Origin: Planctomycetaceae bacterium
GTDB taxonomy: Bacteria > Planctomycetota > Phycisphaerae > UBA1845 > UTPLA1
Direction: 5' to 3'
Assembly (NCBI GenBank): GCA_011525745.1
Contig: WYBU01000107.1
Coordinates: 1-45,511, forward strand
DNA length: 45,511 nucleotides
Position numbers and translations under genes: made by a program. Position 1 is the stretch's first letter. Each line of letters opens with the position of its first letter. The notes under the pieces were generated by a model, which saw nothing but the letters and a program-made list of their open reading frames with translations, made no database searches and was not told the DNA's origin. This document shows, in pieces, positions 34,883 through 43,931 of this stretch.

Positions 34883-36175
34883 CTACGTGAACAACTCCGC
34901 GATCGGCTTCGCGTTCTCGTCCTTCACGACGCGGAACGGCCGGCCGTCGCTGTAGTTCTTCTTCGCCGCGTCGATGCCCAGCGCGTGGCAGATCGTCGCG
35001 TGAAGCTCGCCCACCTGCACCGGCCGCGCATCGACCGCGCGGCCCTTGTCGCTGCGCCCGACGATCCGCCCGCCCCGCACGCCCCCGCCGCCGACCACGG
35101 CGCTCCAGCACTGCGAATAGTGATCGCGGCCGCTCTGCTCGTTGATCCGCGGCGTGCGGCCGAACTCGCTCGCCAGCACGATCATCGTCCGCTCGTACAG
35201 TCCGCGCGAGCGCAAGTCCTGGATCAGCGTCGACACCGCTTCGTCCAGCCGCGCCGACAGCGCCTCGACCTGCGTGAAGTTCTGCTGATGCGTGTCCCAC
35301 CCCCCCAGCGCCACCTCGACGAACCGCACGCCGTTTTCCACCAGCCGCCGCGCCAGCAGGCAGCCCTGCCCGAACGCGTCGCGCAGACCGTAGGCCTGGC
35401 GGATGCGGTCCGGCTCGCGCCTCAGGTCGAACACGCCCGCCGTCTCCGGCCGCATCATCAGCAGGGCCGCGTTGTAGGCGTGCGCGTAACCCGCCATCGC
35501 CGCGTTTTTCGGATGCTTCGTGCGGAATGAGCGGTCGAGCGCATCGACCAACCGCAGTCGATTCTCGAACCGCTCGGCCCCGACGTCGCGATGGTACCTC
35601 ATGTCCATCATCGCGTTGTCCGGATTGCCGATCTCAAATGGCGCATATTTCGGCCCGAGGTACCCCGCCGCCCACGAGATGCCGATGTTCACATACGGCG
35701 GCAGGTTCGGATCCTTCGCGCCGCGGCCAAGCTGCTGAGCCGCGATCGAGCCGAGCGTACTGTGCTGCATCGAAGGTATCTGCGGATACCCCGTGTGCAT
35801 CAGATACGTCGCCCGGCCGTGATCCGCCTCGTTGCTCGTCATCGTCCGGATCAACGACAGGTGCTTGAACTGCTCGGCGATCCGAGGCAGATGCTCGCTG
35901 ATGCGAATCCCCTCGGCCGCCGTCGCGATCGCCTCGAACGGCCCGCCGTGGTCGGCGCCCGGCTGCGGATCGAAGGTGTCGAGGTGGCTCATCCCGCCGC
36001 CCATCCACAGGATGATGATCGAGTCGGCCGTGTGGCGCGACTTCGCATCCGGCCGGGCATACAGAATCCGCGGCGTCAGCAGCCCCAGAAAGCACGCCCC
36101 GCCGCCTTCGACGGCGCGCCCCAGCAACTGCCGCCGCGTCAAGCGCCGATAGCCATCGCAGCCGTCACATGCCAT
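34883..36175 (-). CDS. DUF1501 family secreted protein
   Basis: 430 residues. The N-terminus has RRLTRRQLLGRAVEGGGACF, a twin-arginine export signal. The body belongs to the alkaline-phosphatase-like DUF1501 family: SIIILWMGGGMSHLDTFDP, RTMTSNEADHGRATYLMHTG, GGWDTHQQNF, ASEFGRTPRIN and GRDHYSQCW. These are greatly expanded in Planctomycetota and nearly always follow a DUF1549/DUF1553 gene, as here; function is unproven. ATG 36175 has GGGAG upstream. Confidence 0.93.
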   Translation of the reverse strand: MACDGCDGYRRLTRRQLLGRAVEGGGACFLGLLTPRILYARPDAKSRHTADSIIILWMGGGMSHLDTFDPQPGADHGGPFEAIATAAEGIRISEHLPRIAEQFKHLSLIRTMTSNEADHGRATYLMHTGYPQIPSMQHSTLGSIAAQQLGRGAKDPNLPPYVNIGISWAAGYLGPKYAPFEIGNPDNAMMDMRYHRDVGAERFENRLRLVDALDRSFRTKHPKNAAMAGYAHAYNAALLMMRPETAGVFDLRREPDRIRQAYGLRDAFGQGCLLARRLVENGVRFVEVALGGWDTHQQNFTQVEALSARLDEAVSTLIQDLRSRGLYERTMIVLASEFGRTPRINEQSGRDHYSQCWSAVVGGGGVRGGRIVGRSDKGRAVDARPVQVGELHATICHALGIDAAKKNYSDGRPFRVVKDENAKPIAELFT

Positions 36176-36214
36176 GATCTGCTCCCGCCCGCCCGCCACC
36201 TGGTGGCGACCGAA

Positions 36215-36443
36215 CCATAAGCTGTCAGCGATCAGCCATCAGCTTCAGATTCAGCATTCGATCCGTCCTCTCCCCACACCATTATTTCCAATCTCAAGTC
36301 TCGAATCTCGAACTTCGGATCTGAGATCTGAGATACCAGAACCCCTTCGTCGCTTCGTCGCTCTCTTCTTCCCCTTCGTGCCTTCGTGCCTTCCTTTCGA
36401 CTTTTCGACGTTTCGCCGTTTCCCCTCGCGCCTTTTCCTTTTC
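36215..36443 (-). repeat. Composite 3'-end element after the DUF1549/DUF1553 gene
   Basis: CTGTCAGCGATCAGCCATCAGC, then AATCTCAAGTCTCGAATCTC and ATCTGAGATCTGAGAT, CTTCGTCGCTTCGTCGCT, CTTCTTCCC, CTTCGTGCCTTCGTGCC, and TTTCGACTTTTCGACGTTTC, ending about 19 nt from the stop at 36444. This is one of the most complete copies. Confidence 0.85.
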
Positions 36444-38150
36444 TTATCTAATGAACTGAAACTCCCTCGTATTCAGCAACGCCCATTGCACGTCCTCCCA
36501 CTGCTCATCCTTCGGGTTCGTCCCCAGATATGACATCACCGCCGCCCGCTCCGACTTTCCCGGCCCCCGCGTCAGGAACTGAACAAACAGCGCCTCGACG
36601 ATCTGCGCCTGCGAATGCCCCCGCGCCCTCCAGCGTCGAATCGGGTGCTCTTCATGCAGCTTCACCGCCGCGTTGATCAGATCGCCGTTCAGCAGCATCA
36701 GCGACTGCTGAATCGTCTCGCTCGGATCGCGCGGCAGCAACGTCATCCGGTCGGTCACGCCGAACGTCCGCAGGAAACTCCCCTCTCGCGGCGGATAGGC
36801 CGTCGAAATCGAAGGCTCGAACCGCGGATCGTCCGGCAGATAACGCCCCGTCGCCACCAGCAGCGAATCGTAAAACTGCTCCGCCGTCATCCGCCGCAGC
36901 GGCATGGCGTTGAACAGCGAACCGGCCATCCGCTCGTCGTCCGCCGGCTCGTCCCGGCGCATCGGATCGAGCGTGGCCACGTTCTCGTCGCTCGAAAGCT
37001 GATACACGCGCGAGTTGGCGACCAGTCGCAGGATGTGCTTGAGATCGTACCCCGATTCGATGAACTCGCACGCCAGCCAGTCCAGCAGTTCCGGATGCGA
37101 CGCCGGATTGCGCGGCCCGATCGCGTCCGCCGGATTGACCAGCCCGGTTCCCATCATCTTGGCCCACAGGCGATTGACCGTCACCCGCGCGAAGTACGGG
37201 TTGTCGCGCCGTGTGACCAGTTCGGCCAACGCCGCCCGGCCGCGCCCCTGCTCGCTGCGACTGCCCGTAAAAAACGTCCCGCGCGCGCGACGCCGGTTCT
37301 CGACGACCTCGAAGAACGGCACGTCGATCCGCCGACCGCGATTCGTGATCGACTCGTTGCGATACGCCCGCCGCCGCGCGCCGCCGAAGAAATCCGCCAT
37401 CCCCTCGAAATCCTTCTGCGTCCACCATTCGAAGGGATGATCGTGACATTCGGCGCATTTGAGCTGCACGCCCTGAAACACCTGCGTCACCGATACCGTC
37501 AGCGCGTTGGCCCACTTCCGCGGATCGGCCTCCTCCCGCGTCAGCAGAAACGCCGTCTGCGGCGCCGCCTCCGACGTCCCTTCGGCCGCGATCATCTCGC
37601 GCACCCAGGCGTCGAACGGTCGATTCCGCTTCAGATTGTCGTGAATGTAGCGCCGAAACGCGTTGCGCGGCACGCCGCGGATGTTCGCCCGCTCTCCCAG
37701 CAGATCGCCCCAGAAACTGGTCCAGTGATCGGCGTACATCTGCCGGCTCAGCAGCACGTCGATCCAATGGCGCCGCCGATCCTTGCTCGGCTGCTTCATG
37801 AACTCCGCCACGTCCTCGGCCGTCGGTATCACGCCGCACAGATCGAGGCTGGAGCGCCGCAGAAAATCGGCGTCGTCGCACACCGGACGCGGAACGCGCT
37901 TCGCCTGTTGCAGCCGCGCCAGAATGAACCGATCGATCGGATTGAACGGCCGATGCACGCCGAAGCGGATCTCCGGCGGCCCCGGACGGGTCGTCGGCAC
38001 GGGCGGCATCGCGACCGGCGGTGTCTTCGGACGGCTGTACGAAAAGTCCGGCTGCGCCGCTGCCCATGCCGATAGCGAAAGGGCCAGAAGGGCCGCAACC
38101 GTCGAGACCGTTCTCGCGAACGGCCGCCTGCCTTCCGACCGATGCTGCAT
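36444..38150 (-). CDS. DUF1549/DUF1553 protein (planctomycete secreted, PSD1-type)
   Basis: 568 residues from ATG 38150. A signal peptide covers about residues 1-33 (SLSAWAAAQ). DUF1549 spans about 65-280 with the NPIDRFILARL start, SFWGDLLGERANIRG and CAECHDHPFEWWTQKDF, where CxxCH resembles a haem c site. DUF1553 spans about 310-560 with RVTVNRLWAKMMGTGLVNP and ANSRVYQLSS. There is no N-terminal cytochrome domain, so this is a short form. The longer frame to 39887 is antisense to the radical SAM gene. Probably co-transcribed with DUF1501; a TATAAT lies at 38304-38309 on this strand. Confidence 0.92.
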   Translation of the reverse strand: MQHRSEGRRPFARTVSTVAALLALSLSAWAAAQPDFSYSRPKTPPVAMPPVPTTRPGPPEIRFGVHRPFNPIDRFILARLQQAKRVPRPVCDDADFLRRSSLDLCGVIPTAEDVAEFMKQPSKDRRRHWIDVLLSRQMYADHWTSFWGDLLGERANIRGVPRNAFRRYIHDNLKRNRPFDAWVREMIAAEGTSEAAPQTAFLLTREEADPRKWANALTVSVTQVFQGVQLKCAECHDHPFEWWTQKDFEGMADFFGGARRRAYRNESITNRGRRIDVPFFEVVENRRRARGTFFTGSRSEQGRGRAALAELVTRRDNPYFARVTVNRLWAKMMGTGLVNPADAIGPRNPASHPELLDWLACEFIESGYDLKHILRLVANSRVYQLSSDENVATLDPMRRDEPADDERMAGSLFNAMPLRRMTAEQFYDSLLVATGRYLPDDPRFEPSISTAYPPREGSFLRTFGVTDRMTLLPRDPSETIQQSLMLLNGDLINAAVKLHEEHPIRRWRARGHSQAQIVEALFVQFLTRGPGKSERAAVMSYLGTNPKDEQWEDVQWALLNTREFQFIR

Positions 38151-38358
38151 CGAATTCGATCCTGGCGCCGATCTCATGCTGCCCCTCGAACGCGTGCTGG
38201 CCGTTACCGGCATGGCGTCGCACAATGGCGAAGCGCCAGGCGCCTCAAAACGCATGACCTCGGATTGAAAGCTCGTAACGGCCCGCTGACAGTCTAAACG
38301 AACATTATATCGTCCCATTGCCTTGCGCCGGCGCATCCGAGCGCCGGAATAATTTCGA

Positions 38359-38387
38359 TTGACGATCGCTCGGGCTTTGCATATGCT
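38359..38387 (+). promoter_or_regulatory. Candidate sigma70-type promoter for the radical SAM gene
   Basis: TTGACG (38359-38364), 17-nt spacer and TATGCT (38382-38387), giving a leader of about 160 nt before the gene at 38553. Good -35 and moderate -10 match. Confidence 0.4.
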
Positions 38388-38552
38388 GCCGCCCGACAGC
38401 TTTAGTCTGGGACGGCTCCGGCCGGTCACGCTCTGGGCGAAGGCTGACGCGCTTCGAGTCCGGCGAATCTCAATCGGCGTTTTGCGGCGCGGCAAACCCG
38501 AAGACCGTCTCGGATCGGCAACCATGAACACTCTTCCGGGAAACGCTTCCGC

Positions 38553-40040
38553 ATGCGAATCGCCCTGATCAACCCCATCGCCCGCCGTACGCAGGGATAC
38601 CACACCGTCGGCTGTCAGATTCCGCAACTCGGTCTTCAGGTCCTCGCACAGTTGACGCCGCGCGAGCACCATGTCGACCTCATCGACGAAGTCTTCGGCC
38701 ACGATGCCACCGACCAGGTCATCCGTCGCGGCAACTATGACCTTGTCGGCGTCACCTCCTACACCAGCGGCGCCACGCGCGCCTACGAGATTGCCGCCCA
38801 GGCCCGCGCCGCAGACATCCCCTGCATCATCGGCGGTCCGCACGCCTCCGCCATGCCGCACGAAGCGGCCCAGTACTTCGATTCCGTCGCCGTCGGCGAA
38901 ACCGACGACATCTACGCCGACATCATGGCCGACGCCGCGCGCGGTGGGCTCAAACGCCACTACAAGGGCGATCTGCCCGATCTGGAGCGCCCCGGTGTCG
39001 GGCGCGCCCGGCAGGACCTTCAACCCATTAACGGAACGTACGGCGTCGCCGCGATTCAGACCTCGCGCGGCTGCCCCGTCGGCTGCGAGTATTGCAGCGT
39101 CACGCGCTTCAACGGCGCGCCGATCCGCCGCCGACGCATCGAGGACATCCTCGACGAATGGCGCAACACGCCCAAGGGCTTTCTGTTCGTGGTCGACGAC
39201 AACTTCTTCGGCGTCGGCGAGAAACATGCGATCTGGGCCAAGCAGCTCCTGCGCGCCATCGTCCGCCAGGACCGACAGCGCTCCTGGGTCTCGCGAAATC
39301 TCGGCACGCCGCAGCGCCGCTGGTTCAGCCAGACCACCATCAACATGGGCGACGATCTCGAAGGCATGCGCCTGGCCCGCAAGGCCGGCTGTTGCGGCAT
39401 GTTCGTCGGCTTCGAGACCTTTAACGCCCGCAGCCTCAAGGACTACCACAAGGGCGTCAACCGCAAGAACCTCAGCCGCTACCAGGAACTGGTCCACGGC
39501 TTCCACAAGGCCGGGATCGCCGTCTTCGGCGGCTTCATCGTTGGCGCCGACGAAGACGATGAGGAGACCGTTTCGGCAACGGCCGTCGAGGCCGTGCGCC
39601 TGGGCGTCGACACGATCCAGATCACCAATCTGACGCCCCTGCCGGGCACGCGCATGTACGACCGCTATGTGCAGGATGGCCGCATTTTCGCCACGAACTA
39701 TCCGCAGGACTGGGAGCGCTACACCTTCGTCGAAACCGTCTATCACCCGCGCAAGATGAGCGCCCAGCGGCTCGACGAGACGATCTACGAGCTGCGCTAC
39801 CTGGCCGCCCGTGAACCCTGGGTCTGGAAGCGAACACTTCGCACGATGTGGCGCACCCGCAACTTCGCCGCGGCCGCCTTCATCCACGGCATGAACGCCG
39901 GCTGGAAGCGCATGGCCCGCGTGCAGGCCCCGCGCGACGAGCAGCGCTTCGGCGTTCAGTTCACTACAAACCCGCGCACCGAGTTGATCCGCGAAGCCTT
40001 CGGCTTCTTCCAGAGACGCTGGACCTCTCCTGCCACTTGA
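38553..40040 (+). CDS. B12-binding-domain radical SAM protein
   Basis: 495 residues. An N-terminal cobalamin-binding-like Rossmann domain (about 1-140, IALINPIA, DLIDEVFG, VGVTSYTSG, IIGGPHAS) precedes a radical SAM domain with the cluster motif CPVGCEYC (Cys174, Cys178, Cys181) and a C-terminal helical region. No canonical DxHxxG cobalamin motif is seen, as in many proteins of this class. Relatives include methylases and hopanoid enzymes, but the substrate cannot be assigned. It stands alone; an 11-unit hairpin array follows its stop. Confidence 0.85.
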   Translation: MRIALINPIARRTQGYHTVGCQIPQLGLQVLAQLTPREHHVDLIDEVFGHDATDQVIRRGNYDLVGVTSYTSGATRAYEIAAQARAADIPCIIGGPHASAMPHEAAQYFDSVAVGETDDIYADIMADAARGGLKRHYKGDLPDLERPGVGRARQDLQPINGTYGVAAIQTSRGCPVGCEYCSVTRFNGAPIRRRRIEDILDEWRNTPKGFLFVVDDNFFGVGEKHAIWAKQLLRAIVRQDRQRSWVSRNLGTPQRRWFSQTTINMGDDLEGMRLARKAGCCGMFVGFETFNARSLKDYHKGVNRKNLSRYQELVHGFHKAGIAVFGGFIVGADEDDEETVSATAVEAVRLGVDTIQITNLTPLPGTRMYDRYVQDGRIFATNYPQDWERYTFVETVYHPRKMSAQRLDETIYELRYLAAREPWVWKRTLRTMWRTRNFAAAAFIHGMNAGWKRMARVQAPRDEQRFGVQFTTNPRTELIREAFGFFQRRWTSPAT

Positions 40041-40045
40041 CCCGC

Positions 40046-40375
40046 ATCACAGCCGCCCCCGGCCGTGACAATCGGGGCACAGCCGCCCCCGGCTGTGTCG
40101 AATGGAGCACAGCCGCCCCCGGCCGTGACAATCGGGGCACAGCCGCCCCCGGCTGTGTCGAATGGAGCACAGCCGCCCCCGGCTGTGTCGAATGGAGCAC
40201 AGCCCCCCTCGGCTGTGTCGAATGGAGCACAGCCGCCCCCGGCTGTGTCGAATGGAGCGCAGCCGCCCCCGGCTGTGACAATCGGGGCACAGCCGCCCCC
40301 GGCTGTGACAATCGGAGCACAGCCGCCCCCGGCTGTGTCGAATGGAGCGCAGCCGCCCCCGGCGTATCCGGCGGT
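40046..40375. repeat. 11-unit, 30-bp tandem hairpin array
   Basis: Eleven units of hairpin A (CACAGCCG-CCCC-CGGCTGTG), starting 6 nt after the radical SAM stop. Two linker types alternate irregularly: TCGAATGGAG and ACAATCGGGG. Units 1 and 3 read GGCCGTG in the right arm, unit 6 has a damaged core (CAGCCCCCCTC) and the last unit is truncated. Confidence 0.95.
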
Positions 40376-40396
40376 ACAGGCTTCCTGCCCGTGCGA

Positions 40397-40600
40397 GAAC
40401 CCTCAGCTCATGGGGTCCGCCGTGCGGACCGCAAGCCACAAGCCTTTAGCCTGAAGGAACTTGCCGGCTGTCAGTTCTCTATCGGCAACCATGAATCTCG
40501 TATCAGAGATTGCGAACTCGCTCACGCGTCGTCGCTTACTTCATACCCGTCGTGCCATTGTCTCACCGTTTCGACGTTTCGACGTTTCTTCCGTCCGCTT
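40397..40600 (-). repeat. Degenerate composite element upstream of nuoI
   Basis: Hairpin GGTCCGCCGTGCGGACC, CTGTCAGTTCTC, AATCTCGTATCAGAGATTGC, CGTCGTCGCTTA, CCCGTCGTGCCA and TTTCGACGTTTCGACGTTTC in the usual order. It differs from the other copies in lying between two plus-strand genes, so it is not beside a minus-strand stop codon. Confidence 0.7.
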
Positions 40601-40607
40601 TCCCCGA

Positions 40608-40637
40608 TTAGCACCGCTTCCTTCGTTTCGCTATAAT
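40608..40637 (+). promoter_or_regulatory. Candidate promoter of the nuo cluster
   Basis: TTAGCA (40608-40613), 18-nt spacer and a perfect TATAAT (40632-40637), about 110 nt before nuoI. Confidence 0.45.
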
Positions 40638-40747
40638 CCCGCACTCGGAAAAACGCCGTCCAGAAAACGGCGTCTCGGGCCGGCTGTGACGATAGGTCGG
40701 GTCGCACGGGCGGCCGCTGTTGCCGCCCCAAGCACGGGTGCCGCTGT

Positions 40748-41380
40748 ATGTCGGATCAAAACGGTACGAATTCAGTCTACCGCGATTACTTCTTCAACAT
40801 CTGGCGTACGATCAAGAGCATCGCCATCGGCATGCAGATCACGTTGAAGTACTGTTTCGCCCGCACCGTCACCGTGCAGTACCCCGACATGCCGCCCGTG
40901 CTCCAGCCGCGCTACCGCGGATTCCACTGGTTCGAGGCCGAAAAGTGCATCGCCTGCGACCAGTGCGCCAAGGCCTGCCCGGTGGACTGTATCTACATCG
41001 AAAAGAGCGGCGCCCGAAAGATCGACAAGGAGACTGGCGTGGCCGTCGGCGGCGCGCTGCTGCGTTACGCCATCGACTATCAGAAATGCATGTTCTGCGC
41101 CCTGTGCTGCGAGCCTTGCCCGACCGACTGCATCCACATGGGGAACATTCATGACATGAGCGCTTACACGCGCGAGGATATGATCGTCGAGTTCACCGAG
41201 CTGGCCAAGCGCGGCCTGCAAACGCCGCAGCCGCTCTGGATGCAGCGCGATGACGCCCCCGAGTGGGCGCTGTCCCGCCGGCAGGAATGGATCGAGCGAG
41301 CCATGCCGGTCCGCGAGGAGATGATTAAGGCGCTTCAGGAGAGCGGCGCGCCAAAGAAAGAAAAGGCCGCCGCGCATTGA
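40748..41380 (+). CDS. nuoI: NADH-quinone oxidoreductase subunit I
   Basis: 210 residues. A peripheral-arm subunit carrying clusters N6a and N6b: CIACDQCAKACP (Cys67, 70, 73, 77) and CMFCALCCEPCP (Cys114, 117, 120, 124). The N-terminal amphipathic helix region (FFNIWRTIKSIAIGMQITLK) anchors it to the membrane arm. The C-terminal part (about 150-210) is longer and more charged than in enterobacteria. In most bacteria nuoI follows nuoH; here it leads the cluster. Confidence 0.95.
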   Translation: MSDQNGTNSVYRDYFFNIWRTIKSIAIGMQITLKYCFARTVTVQYPDMPPVLQPRYRGFHWFEAEKCIACDQCAKACPVDCIYIEKSGARKIDKETGVAVGGALLRYAIDYQKCMFCALCCEPCPTDCIHMGNIHDMSAYTREDMIVEFTELAKRGLQTPQPLWMQRDDAPEWALSRRQEWIERAMPVREEMIKALQESGAPKKEKAAAH

Positions 41381-41411
41381 GCACGACGGATGTGGCACGG
41401 CCCGTGTGAAT

Positions 41412-41445
41412 CCGAGCCGCGAAGCATAAGCGAGCGGGATACACG
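41412..41445. repeat. Variant dispersed repeat between nuoI and nuoA
   Basis: CCGAGCCGCGAAGCATAAGC followed by GAGCGGG resembles the CCGAACCGCGACCGTGAGGG family in layout and ending. One copy, in the 168-nt gap. Confidence 0.5.
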
Positions 41446-41548
41446 CGCCGATACTGAGGCAAGCGCCGCCTTCAGAGAACGCCCGCCGCCGCTACGCCGA
41501 ATGACGCCTCGCCCAAAATAGCGGGGCCGCAAGACACCGAGTGAGTCC

Positions 41549-41995
41549 ATGCAACCGGAAAACGTCAATCTCGTCTTCGGACTGCTGCTGTTCACGCTCG
41601 CCGGCGCGGCGATGATCCTCGTCGCGCTGACGCTCGGGCGCTTCCTGCGACCGAAGCTGCCGCACCCGGAGAAGGACGAACCGTACGAGTGCGGCGAGCC
41701 GACCATCGGCAACAGTTGGGTGCAATTCGATCTGCGATTCTACGTCGTCGCCCTGGTCTTCGTGATCTTCGACATCGAAATCGCGCTGTTCTACCCCTGG
41801 GCCGTCGTGTATCGCGACGCCGGCGCGGCCGGACTGTGGGACATGCTGTTCTTCTTCGGCGTGATCGTGGTCGGCTTTGTGTACCTGTGGCGCTTCGGCT
41901 ACCTCGACTGGGTCCGTGCCGTGTCCGGCGCACATGAACCGCGCTCCGTGCGCGCCGACGACGCCCTGGGCCGCGCCGCCCGAAGCTGGGAGTAG
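41549..41995 (+). CDS. nuoA: NADH-quinone oxidoreductase subunit A
   Basis: 148 residues, three membrane helices (about 8-30, 65-85, 92-115). The family segments EPYECGEPTIGNSWVQFDLR and FVIFDIEIALFYPW are intact. The C-terminus is extended beyond the last helix (VSGAHEPRSVRADDALGR) with no known role. Part of the proton-pumping membrane arm near the quinone site. Confidence 0.96.
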   Translation: MQPENVNLVFGLLLFTLAGAAMILVALTLGRFLRPKLPHPEKDEPYECGEPTIGNSWVQFDLRFYVVALVFVIFDIEIALFYPWAVVYRDAGAAGLWDMLFFFGVIVVGFVYLWRFGYLDWVRAVSGAHEPRSVRADDALGRAARSWE

Positions 41996-42001
41996 AAAAT
42001 G

Positions 42002-42026
42002 GGGCACAGCCGCCCCCGGCTGTGAT
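42002..42026. repeat. Single hairpin A after nuoA
   Basis: CACAGCCG-CCCC-CGGCTGTG immediately follows the nuoA stop, the same hairpin as in the arrays at 2834, 26873 and 40046. Confidence 0.9.
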
Positions 42027-42111
42027 GCGTGAGCCGGACCTGAAGCCGCGTGCGTCGATGCGCGGGAAAACCCGAAAGGCGCATTGAAAAACAGGCAGAC
42101 TCGCACAACCG

Positions 42112-42375
42112 ATGATCGCCCTTCGCGACCAGACAAGCCGAATCGCAGCGCGCCTCACTACGGCGCGGTACCTCATGTCGCCCGACATCGGGCGGAACGA
42201 CGTGCTTTTCAAGCGCGTGCAGTACGAACGTTTCGGCGTTCGCGAATACTGGGTGCTCGACATCGCCGACGGCCGCAACCGCGCGTTTCAATGGCTGCTC
42301 CGCCGCGGCGAAATCGTCGGCGGCCCGCTCGAATCGGCCATGATTCGCAGCCGCGTCGTCGGGGTTTTTCAATGA
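42112..42375 (+). pseudogene. Uma2-family (DUF820) nuclease fragment
   Basis: 87 codons whose middle part, SPDIGRNDVLFKRVQYERFG followed by VREYWVLDI, matches the conserved C-terminal half of Uma2-like proteins (restriction-endonuclease-like fold). The N-terminal half, about 90-100 residues in intact members, is absent, and the first 20 residues here do not fit the family. It lies between nuoA and nuoB and ends 63 nt before nuoB. Probably a decayed insertion. Confidence 0.7.
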
Positions 42376-42438
42376 GGCTGAATAGAATCTGGCAACCGGC
42401 GTCCGAGGGCGCGCCCCGAACGCCGTTGAGGTGCTGAC

Positions 42439-42963
42439 ATGAGTTGGATCGAAAACCGATTCGAGGAAGGTCTGATCATCACGTCGCTGGACTGGGCCAT
42501 CAACTGGGGCCGGTCCAATTCCATCTGGCCGATGACTTTCGGCCTGGCCTGCTGCGCCATCGAAATGATGGCCACCGGCGCCAGCCGATTCGACATCGAC
42601 CGCTTCGGCGCGGGCGCGTTCCGCGCCACGCCGCGACAGTCGGATCTCATGATCGTCGCCGGAACAGTGACCTACAAAATGGCCTCGCGCGTCCGGCGGC
42701 TGTATCACCAGATGCCCAGTCCCAAGTACGTCATGGCCATGGGCGCCTGCACCGTCGGCGGCGGGCCCTACTACAAGCACGGCTACCACGTGGTCAAGGG
42801 CGTCGACCTCGTCGTGCCCGTCGACATTTACGTCCCCGGCTGCCCCCCGCGTCCCGAAGCACTGCTCGAGGGCCTGATGCGCCTTCAGGACAAGATTCGC
42901 AACACGACGATCGCCAAAACCCCGGTGCGAAAGGCGAAGGAACTGGCCCTTGCGGGGGCGTAA
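42439..42963 (+). CDS. nuoB: NADH-quinone oxidoreductase subunit B
   Basis: 174 residues. Binds cluster N2, the last Fe-S centre before quinone, through Cys38-Cys39 ([10 protein letters not shown]), Cys104 ([10 protein letters not shown]) and Cys135 (PGCPPRPE). All family motifs are intact. GAGG precedes ATG 42439. It shares the fold of the hydrogenase small subunit at 15023-15820. Confidence 0.97.
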   Translation: MSWIENRFEEGLIITSLDWAINWGRSNSIWPMTFGLACCAIEMMATGASRFDIDRFGAGAFRATPRQSDLMIVAGTVTYKMASRVRRLYHQMPSPKYVMAMGACTVGGGPYYKHGYHVVKGVDLVVPVDIYVPGCPPRPEALLEGLMRLQDKIRNTTIAKTPVRKAKELALAGA

Positions 42964-43189
42964 GGAGCCGCCGCGAAGCAGCCGGCGCCGTTGCATGAGA
43001 GGTGGCATGGTCAGACCCTCGCGCTGGTCGGCCGTGCGTTTATTGGCAATGCGCCTCGCGAGGGCTTGGATGCGTCGAAACGCCATGTCGCGCGAATGGT
43101 GACAAATCGTGCACGTTTATTCTGTCCGAGTCCCGCGCAGCCCGTATGACGCGCAGGAAGATACGGCGTAGAGGTCGGATCGGAATTTC
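42964..43189. other. nuoB-PIN gap with dispersed repeat
   Basis: 226 nt. 42999-43065 is a second copy of the GGTGGCATGGTCAGACCCTC repeat seen at 10050-10120, with partly complementary CCTCGCG ends. No gene seen. Confidence 0.55.
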
Positions 43190-43672
43190 ATGGCGCGGGT
43201 TTATCTGGAAACGAGCTTCTTCAGCGCTTGCGTAAGCACTCGTCTTGACGTCGCCAGCATGTTCTGGAAACGCGAGAGCCTCGCGTGGCTCAAATCGCAG
43301 GCGTCGCACCACACGTTGTTCACTTCAACCGAAACTCTTGCCGAATTGAGCCGGCCGTCCTATCCACAGCGTCGCGAAGCGCTTTCGTTTACGGTCGGCA
43401 TCGACATATTGGACGTAACACCAGAAGTGATCGGCCTTGCACGCGTCATGATTGACTCCAAAGTGATGCCAGGACCGCTTGAAGGTGATGCCGTGCACGT
43501 GGCTGCCGCGACGTGGCATCACATGGACTACGTGCTGAGCTGGAACGTGAAGCACCTGGCCAACCCGAACAAGCGAACGCATCTTTACGCGGTGTGTATG
43601 CGCTTCGGTCTCGTTCCGCCTATAATCGTGACACCAAGTAACCTCTGGGAACCGGATGATGAAGCCCGATGA
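43190..43672 (+). CDS. PIN-domain protein, VapC-like toxin
   Basis: 160 residues of the PIN ribonuclease fold. Acidic residues sit in VYLETSFFSA (Glu replacing the usual first Asp), TETLAELSR and GDAVHVAAATWH, followed by DYVLSWNVKHLAN, a stretch typical of one VapC-related subfamily. Probably a toxin nuclease. It overlaps its small partner gene by 17 nt, the toxin coming first. It interrupts the nuo genes. Confidence 0.75.
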   Translation: MARVYLETSFFSACVSTRLDVASMFWKRESLAWLKSQASHHTLFTSTETLAELSRPSYPQRREALSFTVGIDILDVTPEVIGLARVMIDSKVMPGPLEGDAVHVAAATWHHMDYVLSWNVKHLANPNKRTHLYAVCMRFGLVPPIIVTPSNLWEPDDEAR

Positions 43673-43931
43673 CCACGATGCAGGCGAACTTCACAGCGTC
43701 ATCGACGACGTTCGCGCGGCGCGTGCCGACGTCGCCAGGCAGTGCAACGGACTCGATGAACTTGCTGAGCATTTAAGAGTAATTGGAGAAGAATACCGCA
43801 CCCGCACGGGCCGATTCGCGGACATCCCGACGGTTCGACCGAACGAGGTTGAGCGGCAAATCGAGTCGTCCGAACCGTTTGAATCGACCGCCAGGGAGGC
43901 ATCGAGCGCGGCTGGTACGACAGCGCGCTGA
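43656..43931 (+). CDS. Small partner protein of the PIN-domain toxin (putative antitoxin)
   Basis: 91 residues. VIDDVRAARADVARQCNGLDE followed by a helix around HLRVIGEEYRTRTGRF resembles the short helical partners found beside this PIN subfamily (usual pattern D-x-V-x-x-x-R followed by a basic end). The C-terminal third is low-complexity. ATG 43656 or ATG 43659 lies within the toxin's last codons. Assignment rests mainly on position and weak similarity. Confidence 0.5.
   Translation: MMKPDDHDAGELHSVIDDVRAARADVARQCNGLDELAEHLRVIGEEYRTRTGRFADIPTVRPNEVERQIESSEPFESTAREASSAAGTTAR

Noticed and set aside
38151..39887. Huge N-terminal extension of the DUF1549/DUF1553 protein
   Set aside because: It is antisense to the radical SAM gene; a normal signal peptide begins at ATG 38150.
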